The notes under the pieces are model-generated. The model was not told where the DNA came from. It searched no databases and worked only from the letters and a program-made list of their open reading frames with translations. Positions 6,269-13,780 of a stretch of DNA of 14,347 nt are shown piece after piece (the first letter of the stretch is position 1; each line of letters starts with the position of its first letter). The stretch is from an uncultured Bacilli bacterium. Its GTDB lineage: Bacteria; Bacillota_I; Bacilli_A; RFN20; CAG-826. Where the stretch lies: positions 1 to 14,347 of the forward strand of contig CAKPNG010000037.1 in the NCBI GenBank assembly GCA_934168325.1. The letters run 5' to 3'. The position numbers and the translations under genes were made by a program.

Positions 6269-6303
6269 TAAAATATTATAAGAATAAAAAGGAGATTTTA
6301 TAA

Positions 6304-7152
6304 ATGGAAGTTATTGATCGTATTATTGTATCTTTAGTTTATTACAATGCATATATTAGAGATACATTAGAATACACACTTAATAGGGATTCATTTGATA
6401 TGAATGCTTATGAACACAAAAAGAATGTTATCACTAACGAATTGAAAGTAGAAAGTCCATTAAAAGTATTTTTAAGTAAACAAGGCGAAAATGGTGAAAA
6501 AACTGTTGCTACTATTAATCAATTCATCGAAGATTTTTATAGTGATAGTTCAACTGTTATTAAAGCAGCTAGTGATGGCTTAAGAGTTGATCATGCTCAA
6601 AACATTAAAATTTTTGATGCTGTTATACCTTTACACGAAAACATTAATAGTATTATTAGAATTCATGCAAATTATGCTATGGAAAATAATATTAAAAATG
6701 AAACAGTTGATAATTTAGTTGTTCAAGATGAAAGATTCTATCGTGCTGTTGCTTTATTAACTTTAAGCGGAGAACTTTATAGACAATTTGAAGAATATAA
6801 TAAAGTTAGAAGAGAAGCTAAAGGTGAAAAGACTCCACAATCTAATTTCATTGAAAATGATTTAAATACTTTAAATAGATTATTCATGATCGTTAAACAA
6901 AATGCTATTTGTAAAGATAAACTTTATACAGATGCATGTGATGCTGTTTTATTCTCTATCGAAATGATGAATGGACATCGTGATTTACCAGAAGGAAAGA
7001 ATTTTGGTGATGTCTTCAAAGAAGCAAGTGAAAAAGTCGCTGCTTTTGTCGCTGATAGTGAAACAAAATGGAAAGAATTATATCAACCAGCTGTTAATGA
7101 ATTAATCGAAGATAGTAAAAAACAACAACAAGAAGCTGCAAAAGCTGCATAG
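6304..7152 (+). CDS. Helix-rich soluble protein of unknown function
   Basis: I do not recognise this 282-residue protein. It has no signal peptide or membrane segment and looks almost entirely alpha-helical, with many charged residues. The C terminus is a low-complexity tail (K-K-Q-Q-Q-E-A-A-K-A-A). Histidines and acidic residues around residues 95-125 (V-D-H-A, L-H-E-N, R-I-H-A) are notable but form no known motif. It is clearly a real gene: AAGGAG at 6289-6294 is nine bases before the ATG, codon use matches its neighbours, and the frame is long and unbroken. The membrane-protein gene after it starts eight bases past its stop, and the pair ends at a strong terminator. It is 35 bases after the HAD gene with no strong terminator between, so it may belong to the hpf transcript. 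Confidence 0.85.
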   Translation: MEVIDRIIVSLVYYNAYIRDTLEYTLNRDSFDMNAYEHKKNVITNELKVESPLKVFLSKQGENGEKTVATINQFIEDFYSDSSTVIKAASDGLRVDHAQNIKIFDAVIPLHENINSIIRIHANYAMENNIKNETVDNLVVQDERFYRAVALLTLSGELYRQFEEYNKVRREAKGEKTPQSNFIENDLNTLNRLFMIVKQNAICKDKLYTDACDAVLFSIEMMNGHRDLPEGKNFGDVFKEASEKVAAFVADSETKWKELYQPAVNELIEDSKKQQQEAAKAA

Positions 7153-7160
7153 TTTTGTAT

Positions 7161-7583
7161 ATGGCAAATATTGATAACAAAGCAAAAAAGAAAAAAGAGA
7201 TCCTTGTATTTAAACAATACACTATAAAACAATTTTTAAGTTTAATCTTAGGAATAAGTTTTTTATCAACTGGTGTCGCTTTATTAATTATGTATTATAT
7301 TTATGAATATGCTCCTATTAAAAGTGGTGCATATACAACTTTATCTAATGCATTAAAAACATTTAATAATGGAACACATACAACTCTTGGCTTTATTGGA
7401 TGGGGAATTATTGCTTTAATTCTTGGTGCTTTAATTATTACATTAGCTTTATCTTTTGCTTATAAATTAGAAGAAAAAGAAAAAGATAAACAAACACGTC
7501 GAGAAATCAGACTTAAAGCTCTTAAAGAACAACAAAACGAATCCTTGCAAGATAAAATTATTGCTTCTATTAATGAAAAATAA
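7161..7583 (+). CDS. Small membrane protein with two predicted helices, unknown function
   Basis: A 140-residue protein with two hydrophobic segments, about residues 24-47 and 76-100. The lysine-rich N terminus (K-A-K-K-K-K) and the charged C-terminal tail, about 40 residues and likely coiled-coil, would both face the cytoplasm, leaving a short outside loop of about 28 residues. No known family is recognised. I chose ATG 7161; a TTG at 7155 in the same frame would add two residues. Neither has a clear ribosome binding site. The start lies eight bases after the stop of the unknown helical gene, so it probably relies on translational coupling. It is the last gene before the terminator at 7586. 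It might anchor the preceding soluble protein to the membrane, which is inference from context. Confidence 0.8.
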   Translation: MANIDNKAKKKKEILVFKQYTIKQFLSLILGISFLSTGVALLIMYYIYEYAPIKSGAYTTLSNALKTFNNGTHTTLGFIGWGIIALILGALIITLALSFAYKLEEKEKDKQTRREIRLKALKEQQNESLQDKIIASINEK

Positions 7584-7585
7584 TT

Positions 7586-7609
7586 AAGTGCACTTCGGTG
7601 CACTTTTTA
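7586..7609 (+). terminator. Strong intrinsic terminator with UUCG loop
   Basis: AAGTGCAC (7586-7593) and GTGCACTT (7598-7605) form a perfect eight-pair stem closed by a C-UUCG-G tetraloop, followed by T-rich sequence. It starts two bases after the membrane-protein stop codon and ends the preceding gene run. Confidence 0.93.
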
Positions 7610-7611
7610 TT

Positions 7612-7638
7612 AAAAAAAGAGTTCTTCACGAACTCTTT
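7612..7638 (-). terminator. Terminator of tRNA-Ser
   Basis: AAAGAGTTC (7616-7624) pairs with GAACTCTTT (7630-7638) around a five-base loop. On the minus strand it runs into a U-tract (to 7612). It lies 14 bases past the tRNA CCA end and sits back to back with the plus-strand terminator. Confidence 0.88.
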
Positions 7639-7652
7639 AATTTATTAAATTA

Positions 7653-7743
7653 TGGCGGAGAAAGAGGGATTTGAACCCTCGCGTCCTTTGACAGACCTAT
7701 GAGCTTTCCAAGCCCACCCCTTCAGCCTCTTGGGTATTTCTCC
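7653..7743 (-). tRNA. tRNA-Ser (anticodon GGA)
   Basis: The 91-base minus-strand gene folds as a class II tRNA. The acceptor arms are GGAGAAA and TTTCTCC with discriminator G and encoded CCA (7655-7653). The anticodon stem TGGGC/GCTCA holds the loop TTGGAAA, giving anticodon GGA, which reads UCC and UCU. A long variable arm and the GGTTCAAATCC T-arm are present, and the D-arm contains the serine-type AAGAGGCTGAAGG. It has its own promoter and terminator. The open frame that runs upstream from the RluA-family gene crosses this tRNA in antisense and is not coding there. Confidence 0.95.
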
Positions 7744-7753
7744 GTGCTTTATG

Positions 7754-7762
7754 ATTATATCA
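7754..7762 (-). promoter_or_regulatory. Promoter of tRNA-Ser (extended -10)
   Basis: On the minus strand TGA precedes TATAAT (7759-7754), placed so that transcription begins within a few bases of the tRNA 5' end at 7743. As with tRNA-Leu, no strong -35 is visible. Confidence 0.55.
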
Positions 7763-7791
7763 AGTTATTTATAAGAAATCTATTTAAAATT

Positions 7792-8778
7792 ATGAAGGAA
7801 ATAAAAATTAAAAAAGAATTCTCTAACCAAAGAGTAGATAAGTTCGTTAGGAAGTATTTAAATGATGCTCCACTAAGCTTTATTTATAAACTTTTTAGGA
7901 AAAAAGATGTAAAAATTAATGATCATTGGGTTAAACCTGAATATATTTTAAAATGCGATGATAATTTAAAAATTTATGTAACTGACGAACAATTAAACGA
8001 TTTTATTAAACCTTTAGAATATTCTAAAACTAATTTTGATATTGATATAGTTTATGAAGATGAAAATATTTTAATTGTTAATAAACCAAGCGGGATTTTG
8101 GTTCATGGCGATATAAATGAAAAACGAATTACTTTATCTAATAAAGTTTTAGGCTATTTAGTTAATAAAAACGAATATAATCCAAATGATAGAGGCTTTG
8201 TTTCTTCACCATGTCATCGTTTAGATAGAAATACCAGTGGATTAGTAATTTTTGCTAAAAATATTATTAGTTCGCAAATATTGATGGAAGAATTTAAGAC
8301 TCATAATAATATATCTAAGGTTTATATAGGTTTAGTTAAGGGCAAAGTTAATAATAAAGGAAAGATAGACGCCCCCTTATATAAAGATGAAAATACTGGA
8401 AAAGTTACAATAAAAAGTATAAAAGATGGTGGGAAAAATGCCTTAACTTATTATGAACCAATTTGTTTTAATGAACTTTATTCATTATTAAAGATTAATA
8501 TTGTAACTGGTCGAACTCATCAAATTAGAGTTCATTTGTCTTATATTGATCATCCTTTAATTGGTGATAGTAAATATGGTGATTTTAATATTAATAAAGA
8601 ATTTGAAAAAGAACTTAATTATAAGAATCAATTTCTTCACGCTTATTCAATTTCGTTTAATAAATTACCTAATGAATTATCATATTTATCGAATAAAACT
8701 TTTAAAGCAAAACTCCCTTTAAATAAAGAAAAAATAATTTATCAAATATATAACAATTTTGATATAAATAATATATAA
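7792..8778 (+). CDS. RluA/RluD-family RNA pseudouridine synthase
   Basis: Converts uridine to pseudouridine in RNA, most likely 23S rRNA. From ATG 7792 the protein has 328 residues: an N-terminal S4-like RNA-binding domain (about residues 10-65, starting F-S-N-Q-R-V-D-K-F) and the RluA catalytic domain. The active-site motif is H-R-L-D-R-N-T-S-G with catalytic Asp145, and the conserved G-R-T-H-Q-I-R-V-H-L begins at residue 240. The open frame extends back to 7699, but those 31 codons are antisense to tRNA-Ser and lack family similarity, so 7792 is the start. There is no clear ribosome binding site; TATAAG at 7770-7775 could be a -10 giving a leader of only about ten bases. Which RNA position is modified cannot be told apart among RluB/C/D paralogues here. 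Confidence 0.92.
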   Translation: MKEIKIKKEFSNQRVDKFVRKYLNDAPLSFIYKLFRKKDVKINDHWVKPEYILKCDDNLKIYVTDEQLNDFIKPLEYSKTNFDIDIVYEDENILIVNKPSGILVHGDINEKRITLSNKVLGYLVNKNEYNPNDRGFVSSPCHRLDRNTSGLVIFAKNIISSQILMEEFKTHNNISKVYIGLVKGKVNNKGKIDAPLYKDENTGKVTIKSIKDGGKNALTYYEPICFNELYSLLKINIVTGRTHQIRVHLSYIDHPLIGDSKYGDFNINKEFEKELNYKNQFLHAYSISFNKLPNELSYLSNKTFKAKLPLNKEKIIYQIYNNFDINNI

Positions 8779-8806
8779 TTGTAATGCTTTAATTAAGGAA
8801 GAAATT

Positions 8807-10522
8807 ATGAACGAAACCGCATTAAAAAATTATAAAAGATGGTTAGATAGCCCCCTTGTTAGTGAACAAGATAAAGAATTATTAAGAAATATGTCAGAAG
8901 ACGACATTGATGATGCCTTCTTCCAAGATATTAAATTTGGTACTGCTGGAATGAGAGGAATAATTGGCCCAGGTACTAATAGAATGAATGTTTTTACAAT
9001 TAGAAAAGCTTGTGTTGGTTATGCTAGATTTTTATTATCTAAATATAAAGATGCAAGAACTAAAGGCGTTGTAATATCTCATGATAATAGACATATGTCT
9101 CGTGAATTTACGCTTGAATGTGCTGATATTTTAAATGAAATGGGTATTAATACCTATATTTTCGACTCTTTAAGACCTACACCTGAATTATCTTATGCTG
9201 TTAGATATAAATACAGCTGTGGTGGCATTATGATTACAGCATCTCATAATCCTAAAGAATATAATGGTTTTAAGGTTTATGATAGTTATGGTTGCCAATT
9301 AACACCTAATAAAATTACTCCTTTATTAGATATTATTAGTGGTTTACCTGATGAGTTATCTTTAGATATAGTAAAAGTTACAGATCGTGGTATAAATACT
9401 GTTTTAGGACCTGAAGTAGATAATTCTTATGTTGCTTTAGTAGAACAGGTGCAAGTTAATCCAAATTTAAATAAAAGTAATTTTAAAATTGTTTATACTC
9501 CAAATCATGGTACAAGTTATGTCAACGCAATGAGAGTATTTAAAGATTGTGGATATGATGTTTACCCTGTTTTAAGTCAATGTGATCCTGATCCTGATTT
9601 TAAAGGTACTAAATCACCAAATCCCGAGGATCCAGCAAGTTACGAAGAAGCAATTAAATTAGCTAAGGAAATTGATGCCGATTTAATTTGTATGACTGAT
9701 CCTGATGGCGATAGAGTTGGCTTAGCTTGTAAAAATAAAGCTGGTGACTATGTTTTATTAACTGGTAATGAATCAGCTGCAATATTACTTGATTATATTT
9801 TAAGCGAAAAAAGAAAGAAGGGATTCTTAGTTAATAATGGTGTTGTCTATAATACCGTTGTTACTTCTACATTAGGTGAAAAAATTGCAAAATCTTATGG
9901 AGTTGCTACAGAATCTTTCTTAACAGGTTTTAAATATATTGGCGATCGTATTCAATTCTATGAAGAACATGGTGGACCTGAATTTGTATTTGGCTATGAA
10001 GAAAGTTACGGCTGCTTAATTAAACCGTTTGTTCGTGATAAAGATGGAATACAAGCTATTTTATTATATTGTGAAGTTGCTTTATTTTATAGTAAACTTG
10101 GTATTACTTTAGATGAAGCTTATCATAATTTAGGATTAAGATATGGTTTCCATAAATCTAAATTATTTAATATCTATTTTAAAGGTAGTAAAGGTAGTAT
10201 TAAGATGAAACAAATTATGGAAAAAGTAATGAATAATCCTTTTACTGAATTATTAGGCAATAAGGTTAAAAGAATTGAAAATTATTTTAACTTAACTACT
10301 ACTGATTTAGATAGAAATTATATTGATAATATTACTGGTTTACCTGTCGGTGATTTGATTAAATTTTATTTTGAAGATGGTAGTAATATTGCAATAAGAC
10401 CTAGTGGTACTGAACCTAAATGTAAATTTTATATTGAAGCTATTAGTGATAATGAAAAAGTGGCAACCGAAATGCCTACTAAATATTACGAAGCTTTAGT
10501 AGCAAAAGAAAAAATCCAATAA
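8807..10522 (+). CDS. pgcA: Phosphoglucomutase/phosphomannomutase (PgcA type)
   Basis: Interconverts glucose-6-phosphate and glucose-1-phosphate, feeding UDP-glucose for glycolipid and wall polymers. The 571-residue length fits the Firmicutes PgcA-type alpha-D-phosphohexomutases. The four domain signatures are in order: T-A-S-H-N-P with phosphoserine Ser146, metal-binding D-P-D-G-D-R at residues 298-303, sugar-binding G-Y-E-E-S-Y-G at 396-402, and phosphate-binding R-P-S-G-T-E-P at 531-537. The N-terminal T-A-G-M-R-G is also typical. AAGGAA at 8795-8800 supports the start. It lies 28 bases after the pseudouridine synthase gene and is probably co-transcribed, though TATAAT (8774-8779), overlapping that gene's stop, could be a separate -10. 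It ends in a hairpin shared with the convergent HAD gene. Glucose versus mannose preference is not settled by sequence. Confidence 0.94.
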   Translation: MNETALKNYKRWLDSPLVSEQDKELLRNMSEDDIDDAFFQDIKFGTAGMRGIIGPGTNRMNVFTIRKACVGYARFLLSKYKDARTKGVVISHDNRHMSREFTLECADILNEMGINTYIFDSLRPTPELSYAVRYKYSCGGIMITASHNPKEYNGFKVYDSYGCQLTPNKITPLLDIISGLPDELSLDIVKVTDRGINTVLGPEVDNSYVALVEQVQVNPNLNKSNFKIVYTPNHGTSYVNAMRVFKDCGYDVYPVLSQCDPDPDFKGTKSPNPEDPASYEEAIKLAKEIDADLICMTDPDGDRVGLACKNKAGDYVLLTGNESAAILLDYILSEKRKKGFLVNNGVVYNTVVTSTLGEKIAKSYGVATESFLTGFKYIGDRIQFYEEHGGPEFVFGYEESYGCLIKPFVRDKDGIQAILLYCEVALFYSKLGITLDEAYHNLGLRYGFHKSKLFNIYFKGSKGSIKMKQIMEKVMNNPFTELLGNKVKRIENYFNLTTTDLDRNYIDNITGLPVGDLIKFYFEDGSNIAIRPSGTEPKCKFYIEAISDNEKVATEMPTKYYEALVAKEKIQ

Positions 10523-10535
10523 TTATTTGGATTTT
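10511..10535. terminator. Shared bidirectional terminator covering both stop codons
   Basis: AAAATCCAA (10511-10519) pairs perfectly with TTGGATTTT (10527-10535). The loop region holds the stop codons of both convergent genes (10520-10522 on plus, 10525-10523 on minus). On the minus strand the stem continues into TTCTTTT, a better U-tract than on the plus strand. Confidence 0.7.
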
Positions 10536-11338
10536 ATAAATTCTTGAATAGAAGAGATAACACCATTATGGTTGTTATCTTTCTTTGTTATATATTTTGC
10601 GTATTTTGATAATTCTTTACAGCCATTACACATAAAGAAGGAATTTTCAAAACTTTCTAATAATTCTACATCATTTTCAGCATCACCAAAAACTAGTACA
10701 TTTTCTTTATTAACCCTGCAGAACTCCACTATTTTTTCTAAAGTTGAAGCTTTAGAAACTCCTCTTTGATAGATTTCTGCAAAAGAAGATTCGTTCCAAA
10801 ATCTTATTTCATAATCAGGAATATCTTTAAAAATTTCTCTTAATTTATCTTGATTTTCTTCTAATGGATCATTGAGTTGCATAATAAATACATAAGGATC
10901 GCTATCTAAAATTTTATCAATATCACCCTCGATTACATCCATTCCTATCGGCTCAAGAAATAATTTTAAGTCTTTATTTTCTAAATCATAATATATAGTG
11001 GTAAGATTTTCAGCCATAACACTATAAACTTCTTTATGAATTACTTTTTTATATAATTCTTTAACAAAATCTTTGTCTAGTTTATACTCAATTGCTGGAA
11101 TATCATTTTCAAAAAAAGCGTAAGTTCCATTATATGAAGAAAAAGGACCAGAAATTCCTAAAATATTTCTATATTTTATTACGCTTCTTGGAGCTCTACC
11201 ACTTGTAATTACAACGATATTTCCTTCTTTTTCAAATTGATGAAGATAATTAATTGATTCTTTAGAAATAGTTTTATCATCTTTTAATAAAGTGCCATCT
11301 AAATCAATAGCAACTAAATATTTATTTTTTTCTAACAT
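10523..11338 (-). CDS. Cof-type HAD-IIB phosphatase (second copy)
   Basis: A 271-residue soluble HAD hydrolase of the Cof/IIB type. Motif I is D-L-D-G-T-L with Asp12 and Asp14, motif II is V-I-T-S-G-R with Ser46, motif III is probably the lysine in V-S-K-A-S-T, and motif IV is G-D-A-E-N-D at residues 218-223. The open frame runs back to 11404, but the upstream part lies within trpS and lacks family similarity. ATG 11338 places motif I at the normal distance from the N terminus. It then overlaps the trpS end by 17 bases in another frame, implying a trpS operon. No clear ribosome binding site precedes it. It is diverged from the HAD protein next to hpf, so not a recent duplicate. Substrate unknown. 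Confidence 0.9.
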   Translation of the reverse strand: MLEKNKYLVAIDLDGTLLKDDKTISKESINYLHQFEKEGNIVVITSGRAPRSVIKYRNILGISGPFSSYNGTYAFFENDIPAIEYKLDKDFVKELYKKVIHKEVYSVMAENLTTIYYDLENKDLKLFLEPIGMDVIEGDIDKILDSDPYVFIMQLNDPLEENQDKLREIFKDIPDYEIRFWNESSFAEIYQRGVSKASTLEKIVEFCRVNKENVLVFGDAENDVELLESFENSFFMCNGCKELSKYAKYITKKDNNHNGVISSIQEFIKSK

Positions 11339-12317
11339 AAAGACCAACAGTTTTTTTAACTTTAAATAAAGTTTTATTAGCAACATAAGATGCTTTTTTA
11401 GCACCTTCTTCTAAAACTTTATCGATTAGATCGCTATTTATAATAGCTTTGTATCTTTCTTGGAATGGGCCAATTTCTTCAATAACTTTATCAGCAACTA
11501 TCTTTTTAAAAGTTCCATATTGATGTAAATCTTTAAATTGTTCATTAACTTCTTCAATAGTTTTATCACTTAATGCTGCATAAATCATCATTAAATTACT
11601 AATACCTGGTTTATTAATAGGATCATAATAAACATCTGATCCAGTATCTGTAACAGCACTCATTATTTTTTTACGAATTACATTTAAATCGTCTTTTAAG
11701 AAGATGTCTCCTTTAGGGTCAGATTTAGACATTTTTTTACTTGGATCTGATAAAGACATAATTCTAGCACCAATTTTTGGAATTACTGGTGTAGGCATAG
11801 TAAATAATTCTTTATTATATCTATTATTAAATCTATGAACTAAATCTCTACATAATTCGACATGTTGTTTTTGATCTTCTCCGACAGGGACAACATCTGC
11901 ATTATATAGTAAAATATCAGCACACATTAAAACAGGATAAGCAAATAATCCTAATCCAATTGCGTTTTGATTCATTTTTTGTGATTTATCTTTGAACTGA
12001 GTCATTCGTGATAATTCACCCATATATAAATAATTAATTAAAATTGAGTTTAATTCACTATGAGCACTAACATCACTTTGTAAAAATATAGTTGTCTTTT
12101 CAGGATCAAGTCCTGCAGCTAAATAAAAAGCAACGATATCCTTTGTATTATTTCTTAAAAAAGAAGGCTCGATTGGTAATGTTAATGCATGTAAATCTGC
12201 AATAAATATAAAGTTTTCGTATTCGTCTTGATAATTTTTAAAATTTCTTAATGCGCCAATATAATTACCTAATGTTAAATTTCCGGTTGGCTTAATTCCG
12301 CTTAATGATCTTTTCAT
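11322..12317 (-). CDS. trpS: Tryptophanyl-tRNA synthetase
   Basis: Charges tRNA-Trp with tryptophan using ATP; class I synthetase acting as a cytoplasmic dimer. The 331-residue length is standard. The N terminus K-R-S-L-S-G-I-K-P-T-G-N-L-T-L-G-N-Y shows the HIGH-equivalent T-L-G-N at residues 15-18, the middle contains E-D-Q-K-Q-H, and the K-M-S-K-S loop is at 195-199. The frame is open back to 12353, but the family N terminus and a promoter between 12325 and 12353 show that ATG 12317 is the start. No ribosome binding site precedes it; the predicted transcript begins at or within one or two bases of the ATG. No T-box or other attenuator fits in this gap. A HAD gene overlaps its end by 17 bases. 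Confidence 0.95.
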   Translation of the reverse strand: MKRSLSGIKPTGNLTLGNYIGALRNFKNYQDEYENFIFIADLHALTLPIEPSFLRNNTKDIVAFYLAAGLDPEKTTIFLQSDVSAHSELNSILINYLYMGELSRMTQFKDKSQKMNQNAIGLGLFAYPVLMCADILLYNADVVPVGEDQKQHVELCRDLVHRFNNRYNKELFTMPTPVIPKIGARIMSLSDPSKKMSKSDPKGDIFLKDDLNVIRKKIMSAVTDTGSDVYYDPINKPGISNLMMIYAALSDKTIEEVNEQFKDLHQYGTFKKIVADKVIEEIGPFQERYKAIINSDLIDKVLEEGAKKASYVANKTLFKVKKTVGLYVRKK

Positions 12318-12324
12318 AGTTGTT

Positions 12325-12353
12325 ATTATATGACTAACTATAATAAAATACAA
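12325..12353 (-). promoter_or_regulatory. trpS promoter, predicted to give a leaderless mRNA
   Basis: On the minus strand TTGTAT (12353-12348) and TATAAT (12330-12325) are 17 bases apart, a near-consensus promoter. The expected transcript start is near 12318, against an ATG at 12317, so little or no leader is left. Confidence 0.65.
12339..12344 (+). promoter_or_regulatory. Candidate -10 for cysS
   Basis: TATAAT on the plus strand would start transcription near 12351, about 54 bases before the cysS ATG. It lies within the spacer of the divergent trpS promoter, so the two would overlap. No good -35 is seen. A second option, TGG plus TAATAT (12379-12387), would start inside the ribosome binding site and is less likely. 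Confidence 0.3.
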
Positions 12354-12391
12354 TTTTATTAAAAATAATTATTGAATATGGTAATATTACT

Positions 12392-12396
12392 AGGGG
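12392..12396 (+). promoter_or_regulatory. Ribosome binding site that fixes the cysS start
   Basis: AGGGG lies eight bases before ATG 12405, supporting this start over the in-frame ATG at 12372, which has no such site. Confidence 0.7.
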
Positions 12397-12404
12397 TAGA
12401 TAAT

Positions 12405-13736
12405 ATGGAAATTAAATTTTATAATTCATTAACAAAGAAAATTGAAACGTTCAAGCCAATTAAAGAAAATGAAATTTCAATATATGTTTGTGGACCAACT
12501 GTTTATAACGAACCACATATTGGTAATATGCGCCCTGTTATATTTTTTGATACAATTAGAAAATTTTTCGAGACAGTAGGATATAAAGTCACATATGTTT
12601 CTAATTTTACAGATGTTGATGATAAGATTATTACAAAAGCAATTAAAGAAGGAGTAGATGAAAAAACTATTTCTACTAGATATATTAATGCTTATTTAGA
12701 TTGTTTAAATAAATTAAATGTTGAACCAGCTTCTTTAAATCCAAAAGCAACTGAATATATTCCTGGCATGATCGACTATATTCAAAACTTAATTAATAAA
12801 GGCTATGCATATATTGAAGATGGTGAAGTATTTTTTGATGTAAGTAAAATTAGTGATTATGGATGTCTATCAAATATAGATAAAGAATCTTTAAGAACAA
12901 ATGCTAGAATTGCAGAAAATGTTAAAAAACATTCTCAATATGACTTTTTACTTTGGAAAAAAACTAACGAAGGCATTAAATGGAACACTCCATTTTGCGA
13001 TGGTAGACCAGGTTGGCATACTGAATGTTGTGTCATGATAGATACAATATTTAAAGGACCGATTGACATTCATGGAGGTGGCAGCGATTTAAAATTCCCA
13101 CATCATGAAAATGAGATTGCTCAAGCAGAAGCTACCCATAATAATCACCTAGCTAATTATTGGATTCATACTGCTATGATGAATATTAACGGTGAAAAGA
13201 TGTCTAAAAGTTTAGGTAATGTTATCTTAACAAAAGATGCAATTAAAGAATATGGTGCTGATACTGTTAGATTAGTTTTGTTAAATAATCAATATAGACA
13301 ATCAATTAATTTTACTGATAAAACAGTCTCTGATAATCAATTAATATTAACTAAAATTTCAAATTGTATTAAACAAATGTCTTTAAAAATGCAAATAAAT
13401 AACTTAGATTTGCAAGGAAATAGTAAAAAAATCGAGCCTTTTTTAAATTTCTTAGCTAATGATTTTAATTTGCCTAATGCTATTACTTATATTCTTGATC
13501 TTGTGAAAGAAGGTAATCAAATTATAAGAAATAAAGAATTAAATTTAGATGAATTAAAAGAAGTTTTTTATGCTTTAATGAAAATAATTTATATCCTAGG
13601 TTTATCAATTAAACCAACTATTTTAAATAAAGAAGATAAAGAATTATTATCTGATTATGAGGAAGCAAAGAAAGAAAAGAATTTTGCTGAATCAGATCGC
13701 ATAAGAAAGATTTTAATTGACAAAAATATTTTATAA
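12405..13736 (+). CDS. cysS: Cysteinyl-tRNA synthetase
   Basis: Charges tRNA-Cys with cysteine; class I monomeric synthetase with an active-site zinc. From ATG 12405 the protein has 443 residues, slightly shorter than the common length of about 460. The HIGH motif is P-H-I-G-N (residues 37-41) and the K-M-S-K-S loop is at 265-269. Expected zinc ligands are Cys29, Cys208, His233 and Glu237, by analogy with the E. coli enzyme. The C-terminal helical anticodon-binding region is present but compact, ending about 15 residues after E-K-N-F-A-E-S-D-R-I-R. The frame extends upstream to 12372, but the ribosome binding site and the family N terminus favour 12405. It diverges from trpS and is followed after 44 bases, without a terminator, by an rRNA methyltransferase gene. 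Confidence 0.95.
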   Translation: MEIKFYNSLTKKIETFKPIKENEISIYVCGPTVYNEPHIGNMRPVIFFDTIRKFFETVGYKVTYVSNFTDVDDKIITKAIKEGVDEKTISTRYINAYLDCLNKLNVEPASLNPKATEYIPGMIDYIQNLINKGYAYIEDGEVFFDVSKISDYGCLSNIDKESLRTNARIAENVKKHSQYDFLLWKKTNEGIKWNTPFCDGRPGWHTECCVMIDTIFKGPIDIHGGGSDLKFPHHENEIAQAEATHNNHLANYWIHTAMMNINGEKMSKSLGNVILTKDAIKEYGADTVRLVLLNNQYRQSINFTDKTVSDNQLILTKISNCIKQMSLKMQINNLDLQGNSKKIEPFLNFLANDFNLPNAITYILDLVKEGNQIIRNKELNLDELKEVFYALMKIIYILGLSIKPTILNKEDKELLSDYEEAKKEKNFAESDRIRKILIDKNIL

Positions 13737-13780
13737 TTAAAACACTCAATTTTTTATGTTAGTTGCAAAGGAATTCTTTT

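Noticed and set aside
7699..7791. N-terminal extension of the RluA-family gene to ATG 7699
   Set aside because: These codons are the antisense of tRNA-Ser and of its promoter; family similarity begins only after ATG 7792.
10572..10769. 65-codon plus-strand open frame opposite the second Cof gene
   Set aside because: Antisense shadow of a conserved HAD gene, with no start signals or family resemblance.
12318..12404. T-box or other attenuator between trpS and cysS
   Set aside because: The gap is under 90 bases and shared by divergent promoters; no T-box sequence, specifier hairpin or terminator is present.
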